A stretch of DNA of 64,000 nucleotides, from the NCBI GenBank assembly GCA_934426825.1, contig CAKRYI010000003.1:62001-126000 (forward strand). The letters run 5' to 3'. The translations under genes were made by a program, and so were the position numbers. Below the pieces are notes generated by a model that was not told where the DNA came from, ran no database searches, and saw nothing but the letters and a program-made list of their open reading frames with translations. Source of the DNA: an uncultured Acetatifactor sp. GTDB taxonomy: Bacteria > Bacillota > Clostridia > Lachnospirales > Lachnospiraceae. Positions 18,251 to 26,467 of this stretch are shown here, one piece after another. Positions within the stretch are counted from its first letter, which is position 1; each line of letters begins with the position of its first letter.

Positions 18251-19015
18251 ATGATATGTCAGAATTGCGGTGCGGAGTACGAGGCAGACAGTTTGCGCTG
18301 CCCCTATTGCCATTCAGAGAACCGAAAGGCTGCGGAGCGTTTGAAGAAAGATATTCTGAAAGGCTATGATAAGGAAGCGGAAGAGATGGTACAGAGTGTG
18401 CCAAAGAAGGCAGTGAAGAAATGGACCAAATATGTGGCAATCGGTCTGGGTGCCGTATTGGCGCTGGGAGCGGTGATTGCGCTGGTGTCGGTGATTGCTG
18501 CGGGAGTGTCCGGAAAAGCGGATTATCGGAAAAGCCGGAAAGCATATGCAAAACTGGAGGAGTATTACAGCACTGAGGATTGGAGCAATATGCGGGATTA
18601 TCTGCGCCGTAAGTCATTGTACGGGAGCAAGTATGACAAATACTGGCAGGTGGTGGATGCGGACAGCCGTCTGGCGAATTTTGAAGAAGAAGTGCAGGAA
18701 ATCCGGAAAATTTATGCAGAGACCGAATTTAGCGAAGCACAGAAAGAGAACCTTGCCAATTCATGGGGAGAAAGTGCAGTCAAAAGTGCAAACGCATTGT
18801 TGGAAATGACAAAGGAACAAATAGAGGACATGGCAGTTACCGGAAACGAAAAGATATTGCAGCGGTACTATGATGAGGGCAGGCAATATTTGGAAGAACT
18901 GGGATTTACGCCGGAGGAGATTGACAGTCTGGCGGATGCAGAGCCGGATGAGGAAATGTTGAAGGAACGGCTGCTGGAACTGTTGCGTGCGGAAACGGAG
19001 GAAGAGGCAAGATGA
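18251..19015 (+). CDS. Zinc-ribbon membrane protein, first gene of a coupled cassette
   Basis: 254 residues from the ATG at 18251, preceded by ACAGGAGAG. Residues 1-25 form a zinc ribbon, CQNCGAEYEADSLRCPYC. A basic stretch leads to one transmembrane helix (about 70-100, VAIGLGAVLALGAVIALVSVIAAGV). The remaining 150 residues are charged and helical, probably extracytoplasmic. The last codons overlap the next gene by four bases (ATGA). No known family comes to mind beyond the ribbon. The plan (cytoplasmic ribbon, one helix, outer helical domain) is shared with the second gene of the cassette. Confidence 0.72.
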   Translation: MICQNCGAEYEADSLRCPYCHSENRKAAERLKKDILKGYDKEAEEMVQSVPKKAVKKWTKYVAIGLGAVLALGAVIALVSVIAAGVSGKADYRKSRKAYAKLEEYYSTEDWSNMRDYLRRKSLYGSKYDKYWQVVDADSRLANFEEEVQEIRKIYAETEFSEAQKENLANSWGESAVKSANALLEMTKEQIEDMAVTGNEKILQRYYDEGRQYLEELGFTPEEIDSLADAEPDEEMLKERLLELLRAETEEEAR

Positions 19016-19680
19016 AATGTCCTTATTGCGGAGGTGAGGTGCCTTCCCAAAGTACAAAGTGTCCCTATTGCGGCATGGAGAATCCGGAAGGGGTAGCTTT
19101 TCAGGAAGAGGTACAGAGGAAAATCGAACGAAACCGGCTGCTCAGGCCCTTTTTGCTAAAACAGAAAAAACCGGAACTGGTGCAGAAAATGCTGACGCGT
19201 ATTCTTTTACTGGTGACGGTGTTTAATGTTCTTCTGATTATGGGAAGTTTTGGACTGTATTACTGGTCTTACAGCGCAAACAGCGAGGATAAGGAGCCGG
19301 CGCCGGGAAGCCGTGCGACACATTTTAGGGAAAACTATTATGACGCAAATAATTTTTGGCAGTTGGAATTTTACACGGATGTCGATACTCTGGTGACACT
19401 CCGGGAAAGCAGACAGGAGATTTCCTATGCCTGCATAAGCAGCGTGGTATACAGTGCGTATTCCATGATGCGGGAAGCGGACTTAGCGGGGACAGAGGAA
19501 AAGGCAAAGACGGAGGAGTTCTGTCGGGTCTTTTTCGGAGAATATCTGGGACTGAACGAACAGGAAATGGAGTTTTTGCAGCCGGGTGACGATGGAAAGT
19601 ATGCCTACTCACAGGAAGAGAATCTGATGGAACGGGCAATACAGGCAATCAGTGAAAAAACGGTGGAGGAGCAGCTATGA
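19012..19680 (+). CDS. Zinc-ribbon membrane protein, second gene of the cassette
   Basis: 222 residues. Like its neighbour it begins with a zinc ribbon (MKCPYCGGEVPSQSTKCPYCG), then a basic linker, one transmembrane helix (about 65-85, ILLLVTVFNVLLIMGSFGLYYW) and a charged, helical outer part. Start ATG overlaps the previous stop by four bases and its own stop overlaps the next start by four, so the three proteins are made together. It has little direct identity to the first protein outside the ribbon. Function unknown. Confidence 0.72.
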   Translation: MKCPYCGGEVPSQSTKCPYCGMENPEGVAFQEEVQRKIERNRLLRPFLLKQKKPELVQKMLTRILLLVTVFNVLLIMGSFGLYYWSYSANSEDKEPAPGSRATHFRENYYDANNFWQLEFYTDVDTLVTLRESRQEISYACISSVVYSAYSMMREADLAGTEEKAKTEEFCRVFFGEYLGLNEQEMEFLQPGDDGKYAYSQEENLMERAIQAISEKTVEEQL

Positions 19681-20147
19681 AAGTAATTGTTTTTGTGATA
19701 GCGCTTGCGGTAATGTTTTATGTGAAGTGGTTCTCCAAGTGGGACAGTTATAAGAAGATAGCCTTTAAGTCGGTGTTTGTGTATCTTTCGCTTGGTGTTT
19801 CCCTGATAGCATTGATTATTTTTGTGCAGACGGTTTTGCAGGTGTATGAGGAACAGAAGTTTAACACGCTGGCACACCGGCTGGAACTTGCGCAGGGAGA
19901 TGCAGGCCGCGGAGATTACAGTTCCCTTTTGGAAGATTTGAGCTGGCATAACGACTATGAGCCGGACTTTGATTATCTCTGGGAAAGAGTGGAAATGTAC
20001 GAGTGCATGAACCGCTATTTCATTTATGGAAGGACGCAGGAAGATGCAAAACAGCTGCAAACCCTGTGCCAAAATCCGGATTTTGAGGAAAATCAGCCTT
20101 ATGGAGAGCATTTCCTGAAAATGGCAGGATTGTCGGAACAGCCATAA
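19677..20147 (+). CDS. Small two-helix membrane protein, third gene of the cassette
   Basis: 156 residues. Two hydrophobic segments (about 2-17 and 32-55, joined by FSKWDSYKKIAFKS) place the C-terminal 100 residues, which are acidic and rich in aromatic residues, on the same side as the N terminus. There is no zinc ribbon. The ATGA overlap with the previous gene shows translational coupling. I recognise no family. It is the last gene before a 274-base region with repeats. Confidence 0.68.
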   Translation: MKVIVFVIALAVMFYVKWFSKWDSYKKIAFKSVFVYLSLGVSLIALIIFVQTVLQVYEEQKFNTLAHRLELAQGDAGRGDYSSLLEDLSWHNDYEPDFDYLWERVEMYECMNRYFIYGRTQEDAKQLQTLCQNPDFEENQPYGEHFLKMAGLSEQP

Positions 20148-20150
20148 GGA

Positions 20151-20235
20151 AGCTGTCTGACCGAGCATCCGAACAACGGAGAGATGTTCGGCGAAGTGCA
20201 AGAATGGCAGAAAGCTGTCTGACCAAGCATCCGAA
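20151..20235 (+). repeat. Repeated 23-mer with hairpin in intergenic region
   Basis: A 23-base sequence beginning AGCTGTCTGACC and ending CATCCGAA occurs at 20151-20173 and again at 20213-20235, differing at one base. A degraded third copy (GAGTATCCGGGCATCGG) follows at about 20256. The first copy runs into a perfect 7-bp hairpin, CCGAACA / TGTTCGG at 20169-20191. The whole 20148-20421 region has no credible gene; it also holds AGTAGTT-N5-AACTACT (about 20311-20329) before degV. Confidence 0.6.
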
Positions 20236-20421
20236 TAGTAGAGTGTCGTCCGGCAGAGTATCCGGGCATCGGAAAGTCGCCTTGTGTAGCACAATAATTA
20301 GAAGAATAACAAGTAGTTATCAAAACTACTTTGTGGAATATATACATGAAAACATATTGCTTTTTAGACTAAAACATGGTATCCTTTTCTCTGCAGTAAT
20401 GTATGAAAGGTGTAGTTATTT

Positions 20422-21327
20422 ATGAGAGAAGCATATCATATTATCAGTGACGGCTCCTGCGATTTATCACCGGAGTTTGCCGAAGAACAGAATGTTACCA
20501 TAGTTCCTTTTTACGTGTCTTTTGATGAGGAACATTACGAAAAAGAAAATGTAGATGTGAGTGTCCGTGATTTTTATCAGAGGATGGTGGATAAAAAGGG
20601 TGTGTACCCGAAATCTTCCATGCCGTCGGTACAGGATTACGTGGACGCTTTCAAGCCGTTTGCGGAGACCGGGGTTCCGGTTATCTGTATCTGTATTACT
20701 ACCAAATTCAGCGGTTCCATGCAGTCCGCACTGAATGCAAAGCAGATGATTTTAGAGGATTATCCTAAGGCGCAGATTACGGTGATTGATGCCACCGTCA
20801 ACACGGTTTTGCAGGGTATTTATGTTTTGGAAGCTGTGAGAATGAGAGACAGCGGAGCCGGCTATGAGGAGTCTGTAAAACGGCTGGAGGAGATAAAAAG
20901 CAGCGGACGTATCTTTTTTACCGTGGGCGATATGGAGTATTTACAGCACGGCGGCAGAATCGGAAAGGTTGCGGGAGTGGCAGGAAGCCTCTTGGGAATC
21001 CGCCCGATTATCACGCTGAAACAGGGAGAAATTTTCCCCTCCGGAATCGGCAGAAGCCGTAAAAAGACAGTGGAGAAAACAATTGACCTGTTGGTGAAAT
21101 ATTTAAAAGAGGACAATAAGGACATCAGCCGTTACAGCTTTGCGGTCGGCTACGGTTACGATTATGAGGAAGGCGTACAGTACCGTGACAGAACGATTGA
21201 GGTGTTGAAAGAGAACGGATATGAGCTTACGCCAAAGCAGCTTCCCCTCAGACAGATAGGAGCTGCCATAGGCGTACACACAGGCCCTTATCCTTTGGGA
21301 TTAGGCGTTATGGAGAAGAGCCTGTAA
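20422..21327 (+). CDS. DegV family fatty-acid-binding protein
   Basis: 301 residues. DegV proteins bind a fatty acid and in Firmicutes present it to fatty acid kinase (FakB role) for phospholipid synthesis. Typical segments: IISDGSCDLSPEFAEEQNVTIVPFYVSF at the N terminus, SSMPSVQDYVDAF, CITTKFSGSMQSA, VIDATVNTVLQG, GDMEYLQHGGRIGKVAG and IGVHTGPYPLG at the C terminus. The ATG has AAAGGTG upstream. Its 3' end overlaps the 3' end of the convergent HAD gene by 27 bases. Confidence 0.9.
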   Translation: MREAYHIISDGSCDLSPEFAEEQNVTIVPFYVSFDEEHYEKENVDVSVRDFYQRMVDKKGVYPKSSMPSVQDYVDAFKPFAETGVPVICICITTKFSGSMQSALNAKQMILEDYPKAQITVIDATVNTVLQGIYVLEAVRMRDSGAGYEESVKRLEEIKSSGRIFFTVGDMEYLQHGGRIGKVAGVAGSLLGIRPIITLKQGEIFPSGIGRSRKKTVEKTIDLLVKYLKEDNKDISRYSFAVGYGYDYEEGVQYRDRTIEVLKENGYELTPKQLPLRQIGAAIGVHTGPYPLGLGVMEKSL

Positions 21328-22098
21328 TAATTCATTGACATTTTCAAAAGCATAGGTGGGAGGATAGGGGGTATCCTTTAAATCCTCCGGCTTTGCCTCC
21401 CCGGTGAAGAGAACGCAAGTATCCACACCGCCGTTTATGCCGCAGGCAATGTCGGTGTAGAGACGGTCGCCGACCACAAGGGTTTCCTCCTTGGAGAAAC
21501 CGGACAGCGCAAGGCAGAGATTTACCACCTCTTTGCTGGGTTTTCCCAAATACGTCGGTGTCTTGTCCGTGGTCTCGGTGAGCATATTGCAGATGGCGCC
21601 GCAGTCCGGAATGAATCCAAAGTCAATGGGACAGCGCAGGTCGGGATTGGTACCGTAAAACGGAACATCCGTGGTCAAAAGCGCTTTGCACGCCTCGGAC
21701 AGTTTGGCGTAGCTTAATTCGCTGTCGTAGGCAGCGACAATACAATCAATATCTTTTTCGGCGGTTTCCGTGATGCGGAGACCGTTTTTTCGTAATTCGG
21801 AAAGGAAGGACTGTGTGCCCAGCACATATATTTTTTTATCCGCATAATGCTCCTTGAGAAAACGGATAGTCATGTAGCCGGAGGTGATAAACTGATCCTC
21901 GGTGGAGTCCAGTCCAAAGGCTTCCTTAAATTTTTTGACATAATCCGCACCGCTTTTGGTGGAATTGTTTGTGATAAAATATGCTTTTCCGCCAATTTGG
22001 TCAATGTAATCAAGCAGTTTGGCACTGCCGTCGTATAAAGTGTCTCCGACGGCGAGGGTGCCGTCTATATCAAACAGAAATAATTTCTTCTTTGTCAT
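21301..22098 (-). CDS. HAD-IIA family hydrolase (NagD-like)
   Basis: 265 residues. HAD phosphatase of the NagD/AraL type: FLFDIDGTLAVGDTLYDG (nucleophile and acid Asp), YFITNNSTKS (motif II), LGKPSKEVV (motif III Lys) and VVGDRLYTDIACGINGG (motif IV). The C2-type cap lies in the middle. Likely substrates are sugar or nucleotide monophosphates. ATG at 22098 with GGAGG six bases upstream. The final codons are read from DNA that also encodes the end of DegV on the other strand. Confidence 0.9.
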   Translation of the reverse strand: MTKKKLFLFDIDGTLAVGDTLYDGSAKLLDYIDQIGGKAYFITNNSTKSGADYVKKFKEAFGLDSTEDQFITSGYMTIRFLKEHYADKKIYVLGTQSFLSELRKNGLRITETAEKDIDCIVAAYDSELSYAKLSEACKALLTTDVPFYGTNPDLRCPIDFGFIPDCGAICNMLTETTDKTPTYLGKPSKEVVNLCLALSGFSKEETLVVGDRLYTDIACGINGGVDTCVLFTGEAKPEDLKDTPYPPTYAFENVNELLQALLHNA

Positions 22099-22291
22099 GA
22101 AAATCCTCCGCAGATGGTATTCTAATTTATTATGGACGGTTCGTAAAAGTTCATTCCCTTCGGGAAAGAAACTGCTACAAATTATAACACAGAGGCGGGA
22201 ATTTTACTAGCTTCCGTTATTTATTCATGCTACAATCAGTTCTATAGGGAATACGAATGACAGATATTAAAGTCGGAAGAAGGGAGATACA

Positions 22292-23044
22292 ATGAAACTC
22301 ATATCATGGAATGTAAACGGGCTGAGGGCATGCCTGCAAAAAGGTTTTCTGGATTTCTTTAAAGAGGCGGACGCGGATATTTTCTGCCTGCAGGAGACAA
22401 AATTGCAGGAGGGGCAGCACGATCTGGAGCTTCCGGGGTATTATCAATACTGGAATTACGCACAGAAAAAAGGATATTCGGGGACGGCACTTTTTACAAA
22501 GAAAAAGCCCCTTAGCGTGACCTACGGCATTGGCATAGAGGAACATGATACGGAAGGCCGGGTTATCACGGCGGAATTTGAAGATTTCTATGTTGTGACC
22601 GTGTACACGCCCAATTCCCAGAGAGAACTGGCAAGGCTTGACTACCGCATGCGCTGGGAGCGGGATTTTTTGGAATATATCAAGAACCTGAATGCCAAAA
22701 AGAACGTGATTTTCTGCGGGGATTTGAATGTGGCGCATGAGGAAATCGACCTTAAAAATCCCAAGACAAACCATAAAAATGCGGGCTTTACCGATGAGGA
22801 AAGAGCGTGCTTTTCCAAAATATTGGACAGAGGTTTTATTGATACCTTCCGCTATTTTTATCCGGATTTGGAGGGGGTATATTCCTGGTGGTCCTATATG
22901 TTTCAGGCGAGGGCAAAAAATGCGGGGTGGCGCATTGATTACTTTGTAGTGTCAGAGGCGTTGAAAGAACGGCTTTCGGACGCCAAAATCCACACGGAGG
23001 TGACAGGTTCTGACCACTGTCCGGTAGAACTGGACTTGAACTAG
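22292..23044 (+). CDS. xth: Exodeoxyribonuclease III (AP endonuclease)
   Basis: 250 residues of the ExoIII/APE1 family, repairing abasic sites and trimming 3' ends. Motifs in order: ISWNVNGLRA, FCLQETKLQ (metal Glu), VVTVYTPNSQ, CGDLNVAHEEIDLKNPKTN (DLN), WRIDYFVVS and TGSDHCPVELD (catalytic DH). Start ATG follows GAAGGGAG. It sits 23 bases before addB, so it can be co-transcribed with the AddAB recombination genes. Confidence 0.95.
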   Translation: MKLISWNVNGLRACLQKGFLDFFKEADADIFCLQETKLQEGQHDLELPGYYQYWNYAQKKGYSGTALFTKKKPLSVTYGIGIEEHDTEGRVITAEFEDFYVVTVYTPNSQRELARLDYRMRWERDFLEYIKNLNAKKNVIFCGDLNVAHEEIDLKNPKTNHKNAGFTDEERACFSKILDRGFIDTFRYFYPDLEGVYSWWSYMFQARAKNAGWRIDYFVVSEALKERLSDAKIHTEVTGSDHCPVELDLN

Positions 23045-23067
23045 AGAAAGAGAATCAGGGGTAGCAT

Positions 23068-26000
23068 ATGAGTCTACGATTTTATTTTGGCGCGTCAGGG
23101 GCGGGCAAGAGCAGACAGCTTTATGAAGAAATCATAAGTCGTTCCATGGAAAATCCGAAGCAGAACTTTTTTGTCATTGTGCCGGATCAGTTTACCATGC
23201 AGACGCAGAAGGATTTGGTGACTCTCCACAAGAGGGGGGGCATTATGAATATTGACGTGCTCAGCTTTGGAAGACTGAGCCACCGCATTTTGGAAGAGGT
23301 GGGAAGCAGACAGATTCCGGTACTGGACGACACGGGAAAAAGTCTGGTGTTGCAAAAGGTGGCGGCAGGACTGAAAGAACAACTGCCCACGCTGGGCAGC
23401 TTATTACACAAACAGGGATATATCCATGAGGTGAAAAGTGCCATATCGGAATTTATGCAGTACGGAATCGGCACAGAGGATGTGGAAAAGCTGATTCAAT
23501 TTGCCACAAAACGCGGTGCGCTGGTGCAGAAGCTGACCGATTTGGAGACCTTATATAAAGGTTTTATGGAATATATTCAGGACAAGTTTATCACCACGGA
23601 GGAGACGCTGGACGTGGTGCGGGCCTCTCTGTCCAAATCCAGACTTTTGCCGGGCAGTGTGGTGGTATTTGACGGATTTACCGGCTTTACGCCCATACAG
23701 AACCGGCTGATACAGGAGCTGATGACAGTCTGTGAGGAAACGATTGTGACCGTGACGCTGGGGGAGGGCGAGGATCCTTACCGGCAGGACGGGGAACAGA
23801 AATTGTTTCATTTGAGTAAAAAGACGGTGGCGGACTTGTGCAGACTGGCGAAGGAGGCAAAGGTAGAGCGGGGGGAGGATGCAGTGATTTGCCACGGCAG
23901 TGCCCACCGTTTCATCCATGCGCCTGCATTACAGCATTTAGAGCATAATCTCTTCCGCTATGTCTGGGAGCCCTATGGTGAAGAACAACAGGAAATCCAT
24001 ATGTTTGAGGCGGTGACGCCCGCGGATGAGGTGCACCAGACCGGACTTGCAATCGGGGAACTGATAAGGAGCGGACTTGCCTACAGGGATATTGCGGTGA
24101 TTTCGGGGGATTTGGAATCCTATGCGCCCTATGTGGAATCGGAGTTTGCCCAGCTGGGAATCCCCTGTTTTATCGACCACACAAGGGGAATGGTGTTAAA
24201 CCCCATGATAGAGTCCGTAAAAAGTGCGCTGGAACTGTATTTAAAAGATTTTTCCTATGAGTCCGTATTTCACTATCTGAGGAGCGGACTTTCCGATATT
24301 CCGGTGGAGGCAGTGGATGAACTGGAAAATTACGTGATTCAGACCGGAATACGCGGATACCGGAAATGGAGCAGACTGTTCACCCACAAAACGGCTGCCA
24401 TGGGGGAGAACGAGGAGGCGTTAAACCGCCTGAATGTGGTAAGGGAGCAGTTCTTAACTCAGGTGGAAATGCTTCACGGGGAGAAAAAGGACAGCACTGC
24501 TTCCTATGTGGAGCGGCTCTACGACTTTCTGGTGGAAAATAAGGTGCAGCAGAAGCTGACGGACTACGAAGCCATGTTTGAGAGTAAGGGAGATTTGGCA
24601 AAGGCGAGGGAGTATGCCCAGATTTACCGTCTGGTCATGGATTTGCTGAATCAGATATACAGTCTGCTGGGGGAGGAGACCATTTCCCTGCAGGAATTTT
24701 CCGATATTTTAGAAGCCGGATTCGGAGAAATCCAGGTAGGCACCATTCCCCAGAATGTGGACCGTGTGCTGGTGGGAGATATGGAGAGAACCCGTTTAAA
24801 ACAGGTGAAGGTGCTGTTTTTTATGGGGGTCAATGACGGAAACATTCCGAAAAGTGCGTCCAAGGGAGGCATTATTTCCGATATGGACAGAGAATTTTTA
24901 CAGGAGTCGGAGCTGGAACTGGCGCCGACGCCAAGGCAGAAGATGTATATCCAGAGATTTTACCTTTACCTGAATCTGACCAAGCCTTCGGAGCAGCTTT
25001 ATTTGTCCTATTCCAAAATGAACAGAGAGGGAAAGAGTATCCGACCCTCCTATCTGATTGATATGGTGCGGAAAATGTTCCCTTCCCTGGCGGTGGAATA
25101 TCCCCAGAACCGCAGTGCACTGGAGCAGATTGGAACTTACGGAGAGGGAACGCGGTTTTTGGCGGAGGAACTTCGGGAATATGCAGAAGGCGTGCTGGCG
25201 GAGGAGAAAAAGAGCGAATTTTTCACCCTGTATGAGGCGTATGAGGAGAAGGACGAAAGAAAACTGCTCACGGATGCGGCGTTTTCAAGGTATCGCGACA
25301 GCGCCCTGTCCAAGGCGGTGGCAAGGGCTGTTTACGGCAAAAATTTGGAAAACAGTGTGACAAGGTTAGAAACCTTTGCGTCCTGCGCTTACCGGCATTT
25401 CCTCCAGTATGGACTGACCTTGCGGGAGAGGGAAGAATTCGGATTTGAGACCGTGGATATGGGAAATGTATATCATGCTGTGTTGGAGATTTTTGCGGGA
25501 AAACTGACGGAGAATGGCTATACATGGTTTGATTTCCCGGAGGAATATGCGAAAGAGGCGGTGAAGGAAGCCCTTGAGACCTATGCGGCTACTTATGGGG
25601 ATACCGTTCTGTACAGCAATGCCAGAAATGAATATGCCATTACCCGGATGTACCGGATACTTACAAGAACCGTGCTGACTTTGCAGAAGCAGCTGCAAAG
25701 AGGAACGTTCCGGCCCGAAAATTATGAGGTTTCCTTCCGCTTTGCCGAGGATTTGGAGAGCATTAACGTGGCATTGTCCGACAAGGAGCGTATGCACCTG
25801 CGCGGAAGAATCGACAGGGTGGATGTGGCGGAAACTGCGGATAAGGCATATGTCAAGGTAATCGACTATAAATCCGGAAACCGGCAGTTCGATTTGGCGG
25901 CGCTCTATTACGGATTGCAGCTTCAGCTTGTGGTTTATATGAATGCCGCTGTGGAGATGGAGGCAAAGCGGCACCCGGACAAGGAGGTTGTCCCGGCGGC

Positions 26001-26466
26001 AATGCTGTATTACCATATTGACGACCCCACGGTGGAGTCCGCCGTGGAACTGACGGATGAGGAAATCAATCAGCAGATATTGGGAAAACTGCGTATGACC
26101 GGAGTAGTCAATTCGGAACCGGACATTGTAGAGCGGCTGGACAGACTCATGCAGGATAAATCGGATGTCATTCCGGTGGAAAAGAAGAAAGACGGCAGCT
26201 TTTCTGCCCGCTCCTCGGTGATGAGCAGGGAGGAATTGCAGATTGTGTCCGACTATGTGGGTCATAAGGTCAAGAGTATCGGCAGGGAGATTTTAGACGG
26301 TACGATTTCCGTAAATCCTTTTGAAAAAGGACAGGACAATGCCTGCACTTTCTGCGCCTACAAAAAGGTGTGCGGCTTTGATGAAAAGATTCCGGGGTAT
26401 GAGAAGAGGAATCTGCCGGAAACGGACAAAAACGAGATTCTGAAAAAGATGCAGGAGGAAAACTAG
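23068..26466 (+). CDS. addB: AddB subunit of helicase-nuclease AddAB
   Basis: 1132 residues. AddB and AddA together process double-strand breaks for RecA-dependent repair. The N terminus holds a Walker A motif (FGASGAGKS, residues 7-15). The C-terminal RecB-like nuclease has the LRGRIDRVDVAE and VIDYKSGNRQF (D...DYK) residues. The iron-sulfur cluster is marked by a single Cys in FASCAYRHFLQY and the C-terminal CTFCAYKKVC. Length and domain order agree with Clostridia AddB. The gene ends one base before addA. Confidence 0.95.
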   Translation: MSLRFYFGASGAGKSRQLYEEIISRSMENPKQNFFVIVPDQFTMQTQKDLVTLHKRGGIMNIDVLSFGRLSHRILEEVGSRQIPVLDDTGKSLVLQKVAAGLKEQLPTLGSLLHKQGYIHEVKSAISEFMQYGIGTEDVEKLIQFATKRGALVQKLTDLETLYKGFMEYIQDKFITTEETLDVVRASLSKSRLLPGSVVVFDGFTGFTPIQNRLIQELMTVCEETIVTVTLGEGEDPYRQDGEQKLFHLSKKTVADLCRLAKEAKVERGEDAVICHGSAHRFIHAPALQHLEHNLFRYVWEPYGEEQQEIHMFEAVTPADEVHQTGLAIGELIRSGLAYRDIAVISGDLESYAPYVESEFAQLGIPCFIDHTRGMVLNPMIESVKSALELYLKDFSYESVFHYLRSGLSDIPVEAVDELENYVIQTGIRGYRKWSRLFTHKTAAMGENEEALNRLNVVREQFLTQVEMLHGEKKDSTASYVERLYDFLVENKVQQKLTDYEAMFESKGDLAKAREYAQIYRLVMDLLNQIYSLLGEETISLQEFSDILEAGFGEIQVGTIPQNVDRVLVGDMERTRLKQVKVLFFMGVNDGNIPKSASKGGIISDMDREFLQESELELAPTPRQKMYIQRFYLYLNLTKPSEQLYLSYSKMNREGKSIRPSYLIDMVRKMFPSLAVEYPQNRSALEQIGTYGEGTRFLAEELREYAEGVLAEEKKSEFFTLYEAYEEKDERKLLTDAAFSRYRDSALSKAVARAVYGKNLENSVTRLETFASCAYRHFLQYGLTLREREEFGFETVDMGNVYHAVLEIFAGKLTENGYTWFDFPEEYAKEAVKEALETYAATYGDTVLYSNARNEYAITRMYRILTRTVLTLQKQLQRGTFRPENYEVSFRFAEDLESINVALSDKERMHLRGRIDRVDVAETADKAYVKVIDYKSGNRQFDLAALYYGLQLQLVVYMNAAVEMEAKRHPDKEVVPAAMLYYHIDDPTVESAVELTDEEINQQILGKLRMTGVVNSEPDIVERLDRLMQDKSDVIPVEKKKDGSFSARSSVMSREELQIVSDYVGHKVKSIGREILDGTISVNPFEKGQDNACTFCAYKKVCGFDEKIPGYEKRNLPETDKNEILKKMQEEN

Positions 26467-26467
26467 C

